Below are positions 46,291 through 58,739 of a stretch of DNA of 64,000 nucleotides, piece after piece. The notes beneath the pieces were generated by a model. The model saw only the letters and a list, made by a program, of their open reading frames with translations, was not told the origin of the DNA and ran no database searches. The position numbers and the translations under genes were made by a program. Positions within the stretch are counted from its first letter, which is position 1. Each line of letters opens with the position of its first letter. Source of the DNA: Cristatella mucedo (lineage: Eukaryota; Bryozoa; Phylactolaemata; Cristatellidae); NCBI GenBank assembly GCA_009760855.2, contig WPIO01000020.1:372001-436000 (forward strand), read 5' to 3'.

Positions 46291-46291
46291 C
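46229..46291. repeat. (CT)n-(TA)n microsatellite
   Basis: CT run passing into TA units. Confidence 0.95.
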
Positions 46292-46344
46292 ATACATACA
46301 TTTTATATATATACGTATGTATAGCATATTTTTTATATTGCGAG

Positions 46345-46467
46345 CATCCCTGTTTTGTTAAAGGTCCTCACCTTTAACGGCCAAGGTCGTGACACTGAGC
46401 CCAACGGCACATGTAAAGAGCCTGGATAGAGATGAAGTAATATTAGGGTGCTATAGGTATAAATCAC
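46345..46467 (+). mobile_element. SINE-A copy, degraded
   Basis: GGCCAAGGTCGTGACACTGAG, GGCACATGTAAAGAGCCTGG, ATAGAGATGAAG, ATTAGGGTGCTATAGGTATAAAT. The 5' head is largely lost. Confidence 0.7.
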
Positions 46468-46872
46468 ACAAGAGCTCACTGCCTGTGGACTCGCTTCACT
46501 GAGTTATAGCAGAAGTAGTCATATTACGGTCACAGAAGACAATGCTGAGCCATCTTGCCTCGTGATGGAAGTGAGCCATTTTCCTTGGTGACAGTCGAAC
46601 GGGTTTTCTCACTCTAATTACTAGAGATATATGTCTATTTTCTATCCCTGCACACATAAATACACAAATCTATACATAAATATGTGCTGCACCCTTAACA
46701 TCAACCTCAATAATTTCAGATAACCTGTGTATATGCACAGCTATGTTTGCTTGTTTTGTGCGTGCAGATACAACTGCATATACCTGTGGGTGCATATACT
46801 CAGCACAACTCTCAAGCTGGAAAACGTGAAAAACATAGCTTCTACTTGCATACAGCATTGTTGCGTAATACA
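46468..46872. other. stretch without supported genes
   Basis: Nothing recognised. Confidence 0.4.
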
Positions 46873-46965
46873 AATAATAATAGTAATAATAATGATAATA
46901 GGCCGCTTGGGTAACACCACGAGGGAAACAAATCCTTGTACAGGCACTTTATTGCTGAATGCTCT
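46873..46965 (-). mobile_element. LINE 3' tail, degraded
   Basis: AATAATAATAGTAATAATAATG, GGCCGCTTGGGTAACACCAC, ACAAATCCTTGTACAGGCAC, TTTATTGCTG in the order of the minus-strand tail. Confidence 0.6.
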
Positions 46966-49900
46966 AACCCAACTTTTACTTCAGGTGGGAAGAATTTTTG
47001 AGAATGTGAACTGATGATATTTTATGAAGTACTTGAGCTAAAACCTATTTATTTAGGGTTCTTACGTTTGCTCGTGTTTGCTAGTTGCACCTGCATATTA
47101 GATGTCTGTTTTGATTTGAAGGTTAAACTAGGCTTAGAGAAGAGTGAATGGGAAGTTGCTGGCACTTCCGGCATTTCATGTCAAACACTACTTTAGCTGC
47201 AGCATTACAGCAGGTGGCACTATTTTGATAGGGGATCGGTCTACTGTAGCAGACCAAGCTTGGCCCACCGGCGTAGTCTCCCTGTCTCTCGAATTTCGTC
47301 AGAACATCGAGCTAAGCGAGCTGTGACGTGTTCCTGCCGTTTGCTGGTTATCTGCTGCTTAGAGCAAAAACATGGCAGGGCACAAGCAGGTGCTCATGCG
47401 CGCATGGGCACCTTGTTGTTGCACGGCACTCTGCTGGTCTCTGAGGCTCTGCATGTCTTACCGAAGAATGTCTAACCTTTAAGCGAGCGATCTAAGATGT
47501 TCATTCCTATTCCCATCGAGCTCGAGAGCCGAACGAAACTTGTATTGTCCCTGCTATTCTGCAGATTCAGATTTTGCCACGTTAGGTTTGCATTCAGCAC
47601 TGCAAGTGTACACGCCGACCACCACCCAGCAAACATTCACTGGTGCCTGGGGCAGTTCGCACTGGACTATTTCCGGCACTGTCGCTTGGTTCTTTGCGAC
47701 CGATGCAAAGCTTTCGTGCGCCAGTAACGTCTCAACCGACATTCCAGCAGCCATTAGTGGGAGTGCTACCCCACCAGCAGCACTGACTCGTTAGGTGGCG
47801 GCTAGTGCAAGAGACAAGAGACAAGCATAAGACAAGACTCTCTTGGTGCTTTCACGATATATCTGGGGCAGTTGCCATTAGCGATAGACCGACAGAGCTG
47901 ATGCCAGAGGCGAAATCGATTAATGACTTCGCTGAAGAACTCAGGCTTAGACCCTGAAGGTGGTGGTAGAAGCAAGTGTAATTGATCTGCGGCTGACACC
48001 CAGGCATGTAGCAGCTGCTTCTTCCTAGCATTAAGGATGTGCCGATCATCATCGTGTACACGGTGTCAGGTGCACGTTTGGACCCCCCACGGCAGCTGCA
48101 AAATCCGAGCCCTGATGCTTTTTGCAGTCCCGAGCCAGCCGCCCACGGATTGGCCAGAGCCACTTGATTGCTGTCGGCCGTGCCAATGCTGCTCAGAGGC
48201 CGAGCTGAGCCGTGTGAAAGGAGCAATTAAAATGCAAGCAACTTGCTGCTGACGAGACGGCACCAAGATAATTCACGGTTGCTTAATTGTACTCTGCTCC
48301 CTCTAAGTAATCTATCCTCAGTAATCCTGCAGCAGCAGTCAGTAGCAGCAGTCAGTAGCTGCAGCAGTTGTGCCCAAATTGAGGAAGAGGTTTTTACTGC
48401 CGTCTGCCGAGCCTTTGTTCAGGCCACTCGACGAGTCTGTGGTCAGCTGAACAGCTGACAGCAGCCAGCCATCGTGCGTCAGTGTGGTAGACCATTTTGG
48501 TCAACTTTCGGAAGCAAGGATGGCAGCAGCTGTTCTTCCGAGCTAGCTTTTCGAGGGACAGTCTCGTGGTATTGCCCAACAGTTCAATGCCACTCATATG
48601 CATTATTTCAATAGTGAGCCAGACACGATAAGAATTCTTTAGATCTACGCGGCAGACTGTGTAGCCGAACTACAAGTTGGCAAGGGCAAATGGATAACTG
48701 GCCAACAGGACTGTGGGCTCGGAGGACGATCAGCTAGGCATAGAGGAAGTGCTCAGTAATTTCTGTTTGCCTGCATTTTGACCGCATGATAGACTAGAGG
48801 TGATTCTAGAATGAATTGGGTACAGGGTTTCAAAAGCATGAATTGGTGCAAATACTGTGGCTTGCATAAACTCCCTACGACAAACTCGTGGTATCGAGCT
48901 GTCGCCGAAGAACTCCTCCAAGTATCTCGAGATCCCAGCACACCTTGCTACCGTGATAAACATGTTGATCTATTAATAATGTGCTCAGAATGATGAATTT
49001 CAATTGTGGAACCACAAGACGGACTGCACTGGCGCCAGAACTACTGGTGGACACATTGTCTGTCAGGCGTGTATCTACAATGTTAGCACAAACAACTGCC
49101 AGTAGAAGCCTGTCATTGCTACCTTGTTGAACTCACGAAGAGACTAATTCCACGTGATGGCCGACTATTTACTACCCTGGCTTTTGGACCAGAGGATTCC
49201 AGTTTGAATTCTGGTGGCAGCAAAATAAATCAGTGGTTACTTGTTGCTAATTGTGACCGTCTAGTCCACAGTGCCAACATGATACCCGGAGCAAGACAGC
49301 GATCTAAAGGATGCTCCGCAAAGGCTGTCAACTTGCTGCACGGTCGGCGCTAAAATTATTATAAAAACTAGTATACAATTACCTCTAGCTGAAGTGATGG
49401 CATAGAGCTCTTGAAGCGATCGGATAGAGCGATCAAGCTAGAGAAGCCTAGTAGCAACTTGACCTTTCTTATCTCAGGTTTTATTGACTTGCAAGCATTA
49501 GCTTCAACGAGCCAAACATTCCCACGGTGGAGTGCTTCTTTCTTCTGCTGGCCACAAAGACTATAAGAAATCGTGATTCACGAATGTCTCTCTTCAGTTT
49601 CAAAAGAGTAGTTCACCTTAGCATTGTTCCAAGTCGGAGGGGAAACGTGGGATTGATCGCCTTGCCTAAAACTGTGATGCATTGTACAGGTTTACGACCC
49701 TACTAAGACAAAGTGTTGACATGCTGAAGCATCCTCAAAGAGTTCCAGAACAAACCATGCTGTGCTAATTGAGCAGCTTAGCAAAGGGTTCCTAGAGCGG
49801 ACTTAGCCGATCCAGCAAACAATTCTGCCTCAAGCCTCGGTCCCACGCAGCTGTTATTTGAACACAGGCTCAATGAGCTCGGTTTGGCACAGGCTGCTGG

Positions 49901-50207
49901 CTGTTTTCCCAGTTTCCAAGGAATTGTGCTCTGAAACTGATGCTGTGCCTGATAAAAGCACAACAACTCAAACAAATAGCGCAAACAAGCAACACAAACA
50001 AAAGTGAACTTTTAATTGCCGATTGAGCTCAGTGCAAACGTCTAATTTGAATAGCATCTGCACGAGAGCCCTGCAAGCAATGTGCTGACAAACTGAAAAA
50101 ACCCATATGTGGTGAGTCGAAAACAGAGGACAGATTAACGAGCTGCTAGCAGTGCACTGCAGTCACAGCTAGACATGCCCATCGTACCTGTGCGTGCACG
50201 CACACAC
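46966..50207. other. long stretch without supported genes
   Basis: About 3.2 kb, somewhat GC-richer around 47,200-48,600, with frames up to 124 codons on both strands. No domains, repeats or RNA genes recognised. Confidence 0.4.
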
Positions 50208-50310
50208 ACCCGCGCACACACACACACACACACACATCAGTGCATGCACACACGCGTGTACACACACACATGCCCGCACATGCACTCACGCTCACACACA
50301 TACAATCGCA
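50190..50310. repeat. CA-rich simple sequence
   Basis: Interrupted CACACA and CACGC runs. Confidence 0.9.
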
Positions 50311-51394
50311 CACGAATAGGAAAAATCAAGATCGTTCTGCATGTAATAAATATTGTCAAGGCAAATGCAGTGATCTGAAACTGGAAGATTGGTAGTCAAA
50401 AAGATGAGGCAGTTCATTAGCATAAGACACAAAACGAATGAATACATGCTTACGCTCACATTGAAATTATCGGACTGTATTTGGTTGCATAAGACCAAGG
50501 CACAGAGAGCTCAATTAAAAGTAAGCTTCCTGCTTGATGACATCGTTAAACTATTGTCGTACCCCTAGCTTGCTTCTAAAGATGTGCGGACAACAGTCGT
50601 CACTCGATGTGTCTGCTTCGTGGCATTAAGTGGGAGCTATTGTACGAATTTTCGGGACCTTGAATCTAATCAACTATTATTTTTAATACTCGGCGTTTAT
50701 TTGAGGCAAAGGTACCTTCAAATAATTTTCCCACTGTGTGGCGTATAACTATTCAGACTTAAGTAGGCAGCAGGTGCATAGTGGTCAAGGCTTTCTCTTG
50801 CTGATTAACGCAGACACGTTTTGTGTTTGCGACGACTTTTGTAGGCATTTAGCATGCACCTTAATCGTTTCATCTGGCTGTACGTGAGACATTCTAGGCG
50901 GTAGCTATGGGTGTGCACACTGACAGAATTGTACGGTCGTTGGTTGCCGAAAAAAGCAATCGAGAAGAGAGATTGCAATGGCATAGATGCTTTATTATGC
51001 CTATAAGCAGGCTGTGGTGCCACTGCTACATGTTACCACACTACCAACACAGCTATAGTTGCACTAATTATCCCGACACTTCTGTTTCATTACATCACAC
51101 CGTAAATTCTGATTAAAACGTCAACCTACTTTCTAGATTGTACAGGCTGAGTGCTCACGCTTTTTGGCTGTCAACGTGCTATCTCATCTTTGCCAGTTGC
51201 TCAGCGCTCGCATATAAGTAACCAGATTGGAAGAGGCATGTTGCTGAGAACGTAAGGAGCAACATTTCCTTAACAAGCTACACTGATTGCAATTGCAAAT
51301 CTCCGGCAGTTAAAGAGAGTGACAGACAGCTCTTGTGGGACAGCATGCAACGCCGACACGAGGCTTTATCAGCCAAGCTACGACTGATGTCTCT
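50311..51394. other. stretch without supported genes
   Basis: Nothing recognised. Confidence 0.4.
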
Positions 51395-51450
51395 TTGTAT
51401 AGTGCCCTAAGAAAGCTTGATCTCTATCCAGGTGCTTAATCTAAGCGGCA
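51395..51450 (-). mobile_element. SINE-A or LINE tail fragment
   Basis: TTGTATAGTGCCCTAAGAAA, CTTGATCTCTATCCAGGTGC match the minus-strand shared tail; the TATCCAGG form is closer to SINE-A than to the LINE. Confidence 0.6.
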
Positions 51451-51776
51451 GTGCTCGGGCCTATCGCCTCGATCGGCAAAAGGCATGTTCGGCTGCAATG
51501 CAAGCAATGACCATTGCCTCACGAGGCAGAATCAATCTTACCAGTACGTGATCCAAAAGCTGCCAAACTTAGTTTGCTCCAGACGATGGTAGCCTCGTTC
51601 TCATTCCAGGATCCCCAGCATTTCACGTAGTCATTTCGCAACGTCCGGCGCCTCGGGCGCTTGTCGTGCCAGAGCCATGGCCCCGGGCATAAGTCATATA
51701 CAGTCAGCGACTGCCTTGGCTGGCACAGGTTATATCCAGAGGTGATCATCGCCTGCTCAAAGCACTTACCTGCTGA

Positions 51777-51877
<101 letters not shown>

Positions 51878-52044
51878 CCTAGCTGATTAAACAGCCTCTT
51901 TTTGTATAGCTACAGAAGAGCCTTTACGGCTATCACGACCGCTTGCAGTGGCGATAAAGAATCACCCACCACAGGAATCGAACCCACGACCTCGGGACCG
52001 AGGTCTGAAAGCAACCGCCTTACCTAGTGTGCCATCACGGCCTA
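51878..52044 (-). mobile_element. SINE-B copy
   Basis: Full-length minus-strand copy, CCTAGCTGATTAAACAGCC to GTGCCATCACGGCC, reversed B box GAATCGAACCCACGACC near 51976-51992. Confidence 0.92.
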
Positions 52045-52305
52045 TCCGGATCAGACGGCGATCTTCATTTGCCTATCAGAGCCAAGATGGGGGTAAGCAT
52101 AGGAGGGGCCAGACCTTGACCTCTTTCGAGGCAGCCAATACTGTGGCAGGCAAAGAAGTGTATCTCGGCTTGGCTGCTGGGGATGCCTCTTCAGGGGTCA
52201 GTCCAGGGGGCTGACCATGGCCCTGACCTGACCGTCTTCTCTATGCTCGTGGTGGAAAGATAGGTGTAGCATGGAAGAACAGGTCTGCTTCGACTTGTGC
52301 TGGTC

Positions 52306-52376
52306 CACACACACGCACACGCACACGCACACGCACACGCACACGCACACGCACACGCACACGCACACGCACACAC
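52306..52376. repeat. CACACG hexanucleotide repeat
   Basis: About eleven near-perfect CACACG units. This explains the Arg-Val and Ala-Cys frames on the minus strand. Confidence 0.95.
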
Positions 52377-53284
52377 TGCCGAAGATAGCTTGAGGGCAGT
52401 TTCTCTGCTCGACTGCTTCCTGGGTGATGCATCTGATTAGAATGCATTACTCATTGTATGCAGATCGGCAGCATCGTGTGGTGACATTGCATGTAAGCTT
52501 TATGTCACTTGGTACTATATTTGATTGATGCAGGCAGGCTCACATGGCATTTTAATACCATGCACGATTTTGGTTTGAGATTTGTTGTTCGGGACGATCA
52601 AGATTATAGCCGCTGCAACAGATAAGCAAAATGTCTGCATTAAAAGTGCATTCAGCTATAATCCCAGCTGTTAATCATTGCAAAGAGTCTTCGGTACAGA
52701 TGGGCCCCCATACCTTTAATGCATTGAAAGCTTTGGCATCTGAGTCTTATCTACACGGTGGTAAAGTGCAAACACTTCACAACCTGTGGGTTGTGGGCCT
52801 GAGTTCAACAGTAACAATCCTTTGCTGACTAGTGCAAGCAGTAGTGATAGCTTCTAAAGATCCTCTGCTGCTAAAAAATGAGGTTGTTGAATCATCGGAC
52901 CTTCCCTTTTTACTGTAGTTTTACTGCTGCTCATCGCCAAGTTAGTCCACATCACTCCAACGTATAAATCAAATTCGGCCAAATAATTCTCATTAAAATG
53001 GCACATGGCCTACCGTACTCCAGTCTATCTTTCCTTTAACATCAATAACTAGCTCATGTCCACGAACAATTTCGGAACATTCTGGTGTTGCATTGAATTA
53101 AGGGTTTTCCGTGTCTGCCGGCCTAGCTGGCGAGCCAGCTGGGTAGCAGGGTCTCTCTAGTGATCACTGCCTGCTGTCGGGCAAGGACTCAAAAACATGA
53201 ATAGGAATGGAAAGTGCTACCTTACACCAAATCTTATCCTGATTCTGCCTTTGTCATTAGTGAGGTGCTGGGTTGGAGCTAAAG
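52377..53284. other. stretch without supported genes
   Basis: Nothing recognised. Confidence 0.4.
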
Positions 53285-53712
53285 CAAACGTGAAGAGACT
53301 CATGTCCAGTGGGAAGAAAGACCTCTGGCTAATAACATGTACTGAATCATGCACAGGTAAGCACGCAAAAACACACACACGGGCCAAAAGATAAACGTTA
53401 TCTGGGGCGAAAGGGAAGCTGAATGCAACAGATGCATCTATATGCGTGACTTAAATGATGCAAGGTTAGGTCATCGAAGGTAGTGGCCTCATCTGGAAGC
53501 AAGTTTAAACTTTGACTGCATAGGAGCCAAAGGCTTGATCGTTACAAGATTTTAATTAAGTGCTAGAAACAGTCAGATGAATTGACCGTGGAACTAATTT
53601 GGTCATCTTGTGAAAGGTCACTCGGGAGGGAATAAGAAACCCAGATTCCATGCAGAGGCAACGAGAGTCATGCTAGGAACTCCAATTTTGTGAGTTAGGC
53701 TTTCCATTAAAA
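53285..53712 (-). mobile_element. LINE remnant, divergent subfamily
   Basis: The 3' UTR words (GAAGAGACTCATG, CTGAATCATGCACAGGT, GAAAGGGAAGCTGA) match 29090-29665. From 53590 it matches the minus-strand FQSDLSLD region of 41150-41290 (GTGGAACTAATTTGGTCATC, TGAAAGGTCACT). The part in between is deleted. Confidence 0.55.
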
Positions 53713-55902
53713 AAAATTAACGCTAGATTTGACTACGACGAATTAGTTTGTGCTATTGCCATTTAATTTAAAAACCTTCTAAATGCCATCCAACTGCTAA
53801 TATTAGCAATACATGCTTCTGTCTTTGGGCACATGTCATAGTTCTCAGACATATCAATAATCATTCTGCACGAGCCTTAGTTCGGGTTTTCGCTGCACCA
53901 TCTAGTTTGCTTCCTTACCTTATGATGTCAGTTGTTCATAAATTTATTTCTATGCTATCCATTTTTTCATCCAACTGAACATTTAGGGCAACTTTATCGC
54001 CATAGTTATGGCCAACCATTTTGGATCTAATTTGTGAGTTTGCAGCATGCAACTCCAAGCAGTCTCACAAAAAATGTTTGGAATTTTTGTTAACCATGTT
54101 TAATTATAAGCAGCCCTAAGCATTTTAAATGGGCAACACTGTTATCTATAATGTTGGTCAGTTAGTCAATCTGGCAGCACTAGAATATTTGCTGTGTTAA
54201 GCGACCAGGTGCTTTTTAGTCACCATTGGCTGGTACATGCCAGTCTTGTTGCCCTATGAAATACCCCAGCATTCCATCGATGCCAGTTTGCTGATTCGAG
54301 CAACTGCAAGTGTAATTCACTGTCCATATGAAATTTTTCAGCAAAATTATATTTGCAAGTTCTTGAAGAATGCATCACTGAATGAATAAACATGTGCAGA
54401 AAAAACGAAATGAACCTTTTAGCCACCACCCCCTTTGCAATGAGTCAGTTCAGTTTTCTGACAGGATCTTGCTGCCATGAAGCAGCTAACAAAGGTGAAT
54501 GCATAGACCATACGTGATCAGACTCGAAAACTTAATCCACAAGTTTTTGTTTCATATGGCAACTTGAACGAATACAAGCTAGGTTTTAGGATTCCATCTG
54601 GGCGTGTCTTGTGGCTAGTCCACTGAGCTTTACCAGAAGCTGAATTGCCCTTCAAAATGCTTTTACTAGTGCTGAGACAAAGGCAGTATTCTGGTTTATA
54701 TATTTATAAAACCTCTATCTGGTATGCCTACCTTAAGAGTACTTTGGTTGCCACCATCTAGAGTTGCAGATGGATCAAATACCATCATGGAAACAATTGC
54801 AGGCGTTTTCTATAGCAGCTGTACTAAAGCATTTGTTGCCAAGCAGCGCTTGCTATGTTCCTGTGATAGCATTGGTAGTTTGATGCTGCAGACTTTGTTT
54901 CGCATGCATGTCAGCTTGCTGATAGGGCCTGACTGGCCTTGCGGTAATATCTAACTTGGCTCTTGGCTCATTCCTCATCGTGATGCCCGGCCATCAGCAG
55001 CTGGCAGCCATACAACATATTGAACCGATAAGAGCTCTAAATAATTCAGTTTGCGCTGCTATGTTGTGGCAGAGAGGCTGTTATAAGGGGCAACAGGGCT
55101 GCAGCTGATGCGAAGGTCATGAAGGCTATAATGAAGGCCATGATGGGAACGTTCTAATAATGATCTGGCTTCTTGCTGTGCTATAGCGATTGCTCCATGG
55201 TGTGCTCTCGATGGCTAAAGAGTGCTGTTTGAGCAGCTGAATCTGCTGAATGGCTGAAGACTATTGAGCCAGCCGATCTCATGCAGGCAGCAATTATTAT
55301 GCTGCCGTGAGTGGCCAACTGGTCAGGTAGGTAGTCGATCAACATTAGGGTTTGGTGAAGGTGCCCCTTAGGTAGCTCCCGGGATAGTTTCATGTCCGGT
55401 ATAAATGGAGCATATTGGTCTAAAGTTGGCTTCTTACTCCATCCACGCTACCCTTACATACCTTGTCATAAGAGTACCGGTTCTCATGTAATTAGTCAAA
55501 GAAAATGCTTCATGTCGATGAGACTAATGTATGCTAGCTTGATAACGGATTTTTAAATACGATGGTTACTCACCTCTTTTATTGTAGTTTTATAAGTATT
55601 ATGGTAGATCTTCAATCCAAAATCGCTGTCGCTGCAGCTGCATCACCAAGCCGGACAAGTAGCTCATTTCGTGGATTGCCATGAATGGACCCCATTAGCT
55701 TGGGGAATAGGCCACCACCATCGTACGCGGAATGATGGCGTGCTTCTCTTAATTTCTGCTTTCAATAAAGAACTTTCTAAGATTCGTATTCAGCATACCT
55801 CTAACTGCTCAGCTCAGCCTGTCGAACTACATGTGCCCTTCGAAGGATTTTGTTTGTCACTACCAACCCCTGACACCACTAAGACATGTCTATGAAAGTA
55901 AA
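53713..55902. other. long stretch without supported genes
   Basis: Nothing recognised. Confidence 0.4.
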
Positions 55903-56050
55903 GGTCGGCTGATTAAAGAGTCTCATTTATATTGCAGCAGGCGAGCCGTAGCTGCTATCACTCCTGTTTATGGTGGGCCACAAAGAGTTGCCTGCTGTAG
56001 GACTCGAATCCTCGAGCTGGAATGTGAACTTCGAGCACCTTAAGCCATGT
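55903..56050 (-). mobile_element. SINE-B-like copy, diverged
   Basis: CGGCTGATTAAAGAGTCTC start, GGTGGGCCACAAAG, reversed B box AGGACTCGAATCCTCG near 56009-56024. Confidence 0.6.
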
Positions 56051-56189
56051 ACTATATAAAAGCACTGAACACTTAGCAGTTGCTGCATAGGAAAGTTTGG
56101 AAAAAGGCACTGACATCCTAATCTGAGTTTGGTGTGCGCTCCATAGCCTAGTACATATGTCGAACGTGAGAAGTGTGGATTAGTAAAAA

Positions 56190-56347
56190 GAACCTGGTCT
56201 TAGCCTAGGGATAAGGTGTTTCCACTTAATAATACAGATCGAGGTTTCGAGTATTGCATCTTGAAATTCAAAATTGTCCGCTGCAAGATGGTTGAGAGCT
56301 GCTAAGGCTCTACTGCCCCTATTTTACTGAGGCTACTGAATCAGCCA
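56190..56347 (+). mobile_element. SINE-B-like copy, diverged
   Basis: GATAAGGTGTTTCCACTTAA, ATCGAGGTTTCGAGTATTGC (B-box region), GCTGCTAAGGCTCTACTGCC and an end in GGCTACTGAATCAGCC. Found 140 bp from an opposite-strand relative. Confidence 0.6.
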
Positions 56348-56597
56348 ACATTTAGTTTAAAATTTTGGCTGTCAATGATAAAACCGTTTTTAGTCAAGAG
56401 GGGGCTGTAAGCAAACCCTGGAAAGGTGGTAAATTGGCTATTGGAACAAAGTGCATCTGTTGCATACGTGTGATGTGAGTTTCACAGACCAAAGCTCCGA
56501 TAGAAAATGTTATTAAAAGGAAGAGAATTGTATGTCCTCTATCCAAGACCATGAAATGCACGAGACTTTTGCAGTGGTTGATGTGAAAATAAAATAC

Positions 56598-56670
56598 TAA
56601 CAATAATGTCTTTTATTTAATGGCCTATGAGAACTAAATTTGTTTCTACGTAGTTTACATATGTACATAG
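56598..56670 (-). repeat. possible LINE/SINE-A tail remnant
   Basis: TAATGTCTTTTATTTAATGGCC, TATGAGAACTAAATTTGTTTC, TAGTTTACATATG resemble a decayed minus-strand tail. Confidence 0.4.
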
Positions 56671-57201
56671 GTGAGCCCTTAAAGGGACGTGTGTTGCCGG
56701 AGAGAAGCTTTTGACGACTATTCGATCTCGTGTCACTGCAGCAGCTTCATAAATAGGGTAAAAACAGCTCAGTATCATGCATTTGAATGTCCAATCTAGC
56801 CGTCATCAGTCGCTGCTATAATTTGGCTCGGACATGGCAACACAAGAATACTTCTGGGGTACCCATTACTATCCAAGGCTGTGCTCTACTGTTTGATTGT
56901 TGATCGACAAGCAACACATTTTACTCATTGTTACCTGATAACGATGTCAATATAACACAATAGAATATAATATTAATATGAAATAATAATACAACAAATA
57001 ATATATACCGTATTATAATACAACTTTATCTTTTGCTATGAAACATTGGAATAGCTTTGAACAAAGGGAGACTACTAGCTACATCTGCATAATAATAACA
57101 TTTGCATGCCTTAGTCACATGCATTTTCGCACAGCTTTGTCATACATCTGTTTACAGCTTCATAGCTTATCGTCTGGCCACATTAAAATAAAATAAATAA
57201 A
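56671..57201. other. stretch without supported genes
   Basis: AT-rich near 56,950-57,010 (AATATAATATTAATATG). Nothing else recognised. Confidence 0.4.
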
Positions 57202-57352
57202 TCCTAGCTGACTAAACAGCCTCTTTTTGCATAGCGACAGAAGAGTTTTAACGGCTATCACCACGGCTTGCAGAGGCAATAAAGGATCGCCCACCGCAGG
57301 AATCGAACCCGCCGAAGCAACCGCCTTACCTAGCGTGCCATCACGGCTCACC
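57202..57352 (-). mobile_element. SINE-B copy with a short internal deletion
   Basis: TCCTAGCTGACTAAACAGCC to CGTGCCATCACGG, reversed B box GAATCGAACCC at 57300-57310. About 20-30 bp between B and A boxes are missing compared with the copy at 51878. Confidence 0.88.
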
Positions 57353-57997
57353 ATTTCGGGTGTGGTGTCAAATCCATCTTTCTTTGCTGCAGCAGCAGAT
57401 CTTTACCACGCTTGCTAATCAGCGAGGTCTTTTAGGCAATTAGAACATCGTTCACTCTCGACTAAGCTTTATCAGTCGGCTGCAAACTCTTAATGCAGAT
57501 TGACGGCTAGCAAGCCCCAATTGGCTTTCGATAGCAGCTGGCAGCTGGCTTAGCCCAGTCACTGGCTGCCAAGCCTCAGTGCCCCCCAGCCCAACTTCGG
57601 CCTGTGCACTGTTGCTTCTCTGTATTGTGTGTGACACCCCAGGCCGGAGGACGGGGGGGGGGGAGGATGGTTGCCAAAGCAATCTGGTGGTCAAACGTCC
57701 GAGGTAAGGCTTGCTAGTGTGTCTCGATCTGTCTTGACTCTTCGGGGCCGGCCAAACTCGTTGTGGACTGGTAGGGGGTTCTCTATTAATTTTGCAGTCT
57801 CTATCTAACCCACCTCGCTCTAACTCGGTTACCCTATTTGGGTGGCCTATTTGATTAATCGCACTGCTTTACATGGCCGGTTCGTTGATTCGTCGATTTG
57901 GATATTTCCCATTCTGGTTTTCCAATGCCAGACAGAATACGGTTTCCTCTCTCAGCACGGGGAGCATTTCCCTCACTGGCACACACGTGCGCATGCA
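57353..57997. other. stretch without supported genes
   Basis: A 10-G run at about 57654-57663. No gene recognised. Confidence 0.4.
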
Positions 57998-58170
57998 GAT
58001 GCGCTCTTAGTTCCAAGGATAAGGTGCTTTTGCAAGACGACCTTTGTTTGGGCTTCGAGTTCCACAGCAGGCAGCCCTCAGCTGCCAGCGATGCAAGCTG
58101 GGTATCGGCGGCCGCTAAGGCTCTGCTGCTGCTGCTGCTCTGTAAATGAGATGGCTGAATCAGCCGACCT
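57998..58170 (+). mobile_element. SINE-B-like copy, diverged
   Basis: CAAGGATAAGGTGCTTTTGC, GGCTTCGAGTTCCACAGCAG (B-box region), CGCTAAGGCTCTGCTG then a CTG run, and an end GGCTGAATCAGCCGACC. Confidence 0.65.
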
Positions 58171-58730
58171 TTAATTTGCTGTATCTTTTGGCACAGCCAC
58201 ACTTACACATGCTGAATGCATGTTTGTGCATGCATGCGAACATGCAGAGATGCGCACATCGATCCCCAGTCACCACACACAAGGCGAGTGCACAAGCGAC
58301 TAATGTGTCTGGAAGCAAGTCGACAATGTCACAGGAATACTAAAGCAGCGGCTGGAAGCTATACAGTTCAGGTCGCTCGCGTGGAAGCATGATCAAGCGG
58401 CATCTCGGGTGTAACTTGCTGTCATGACATCACTGTGGCCAGGTGGCCGAGACACGATTCGATTCGGAGAGTACTGACACGGAGCAGCTGCCACTCCCAC
58501 CGTAGCAAAAGAGCAGGCAGAGTGGCACATGCACCCAGGCAGTCGTGGTCTCGTGTGAGGTGACATGCCCTTTATATGATTAGGTGCTGCCTTTTCTGGG
58601 TCAATGGCCGGCCACATCAAGGGGCCCAGTCTTCCGTGCAAAGGCGGGATTTTTACATTCGGCCTACTATCTATAATGCAAAACTTCAGCCGAAGCCTTT
58701 TCAGCCCCATCAACAGCAGAGCGATTCTTG
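58171..58730. other. stretch without supported genes
   Basis: Nothing recognised before the foldback-type element. Confidence 0.4.
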
Positions 58731-58739
58731 CCCTCTGGC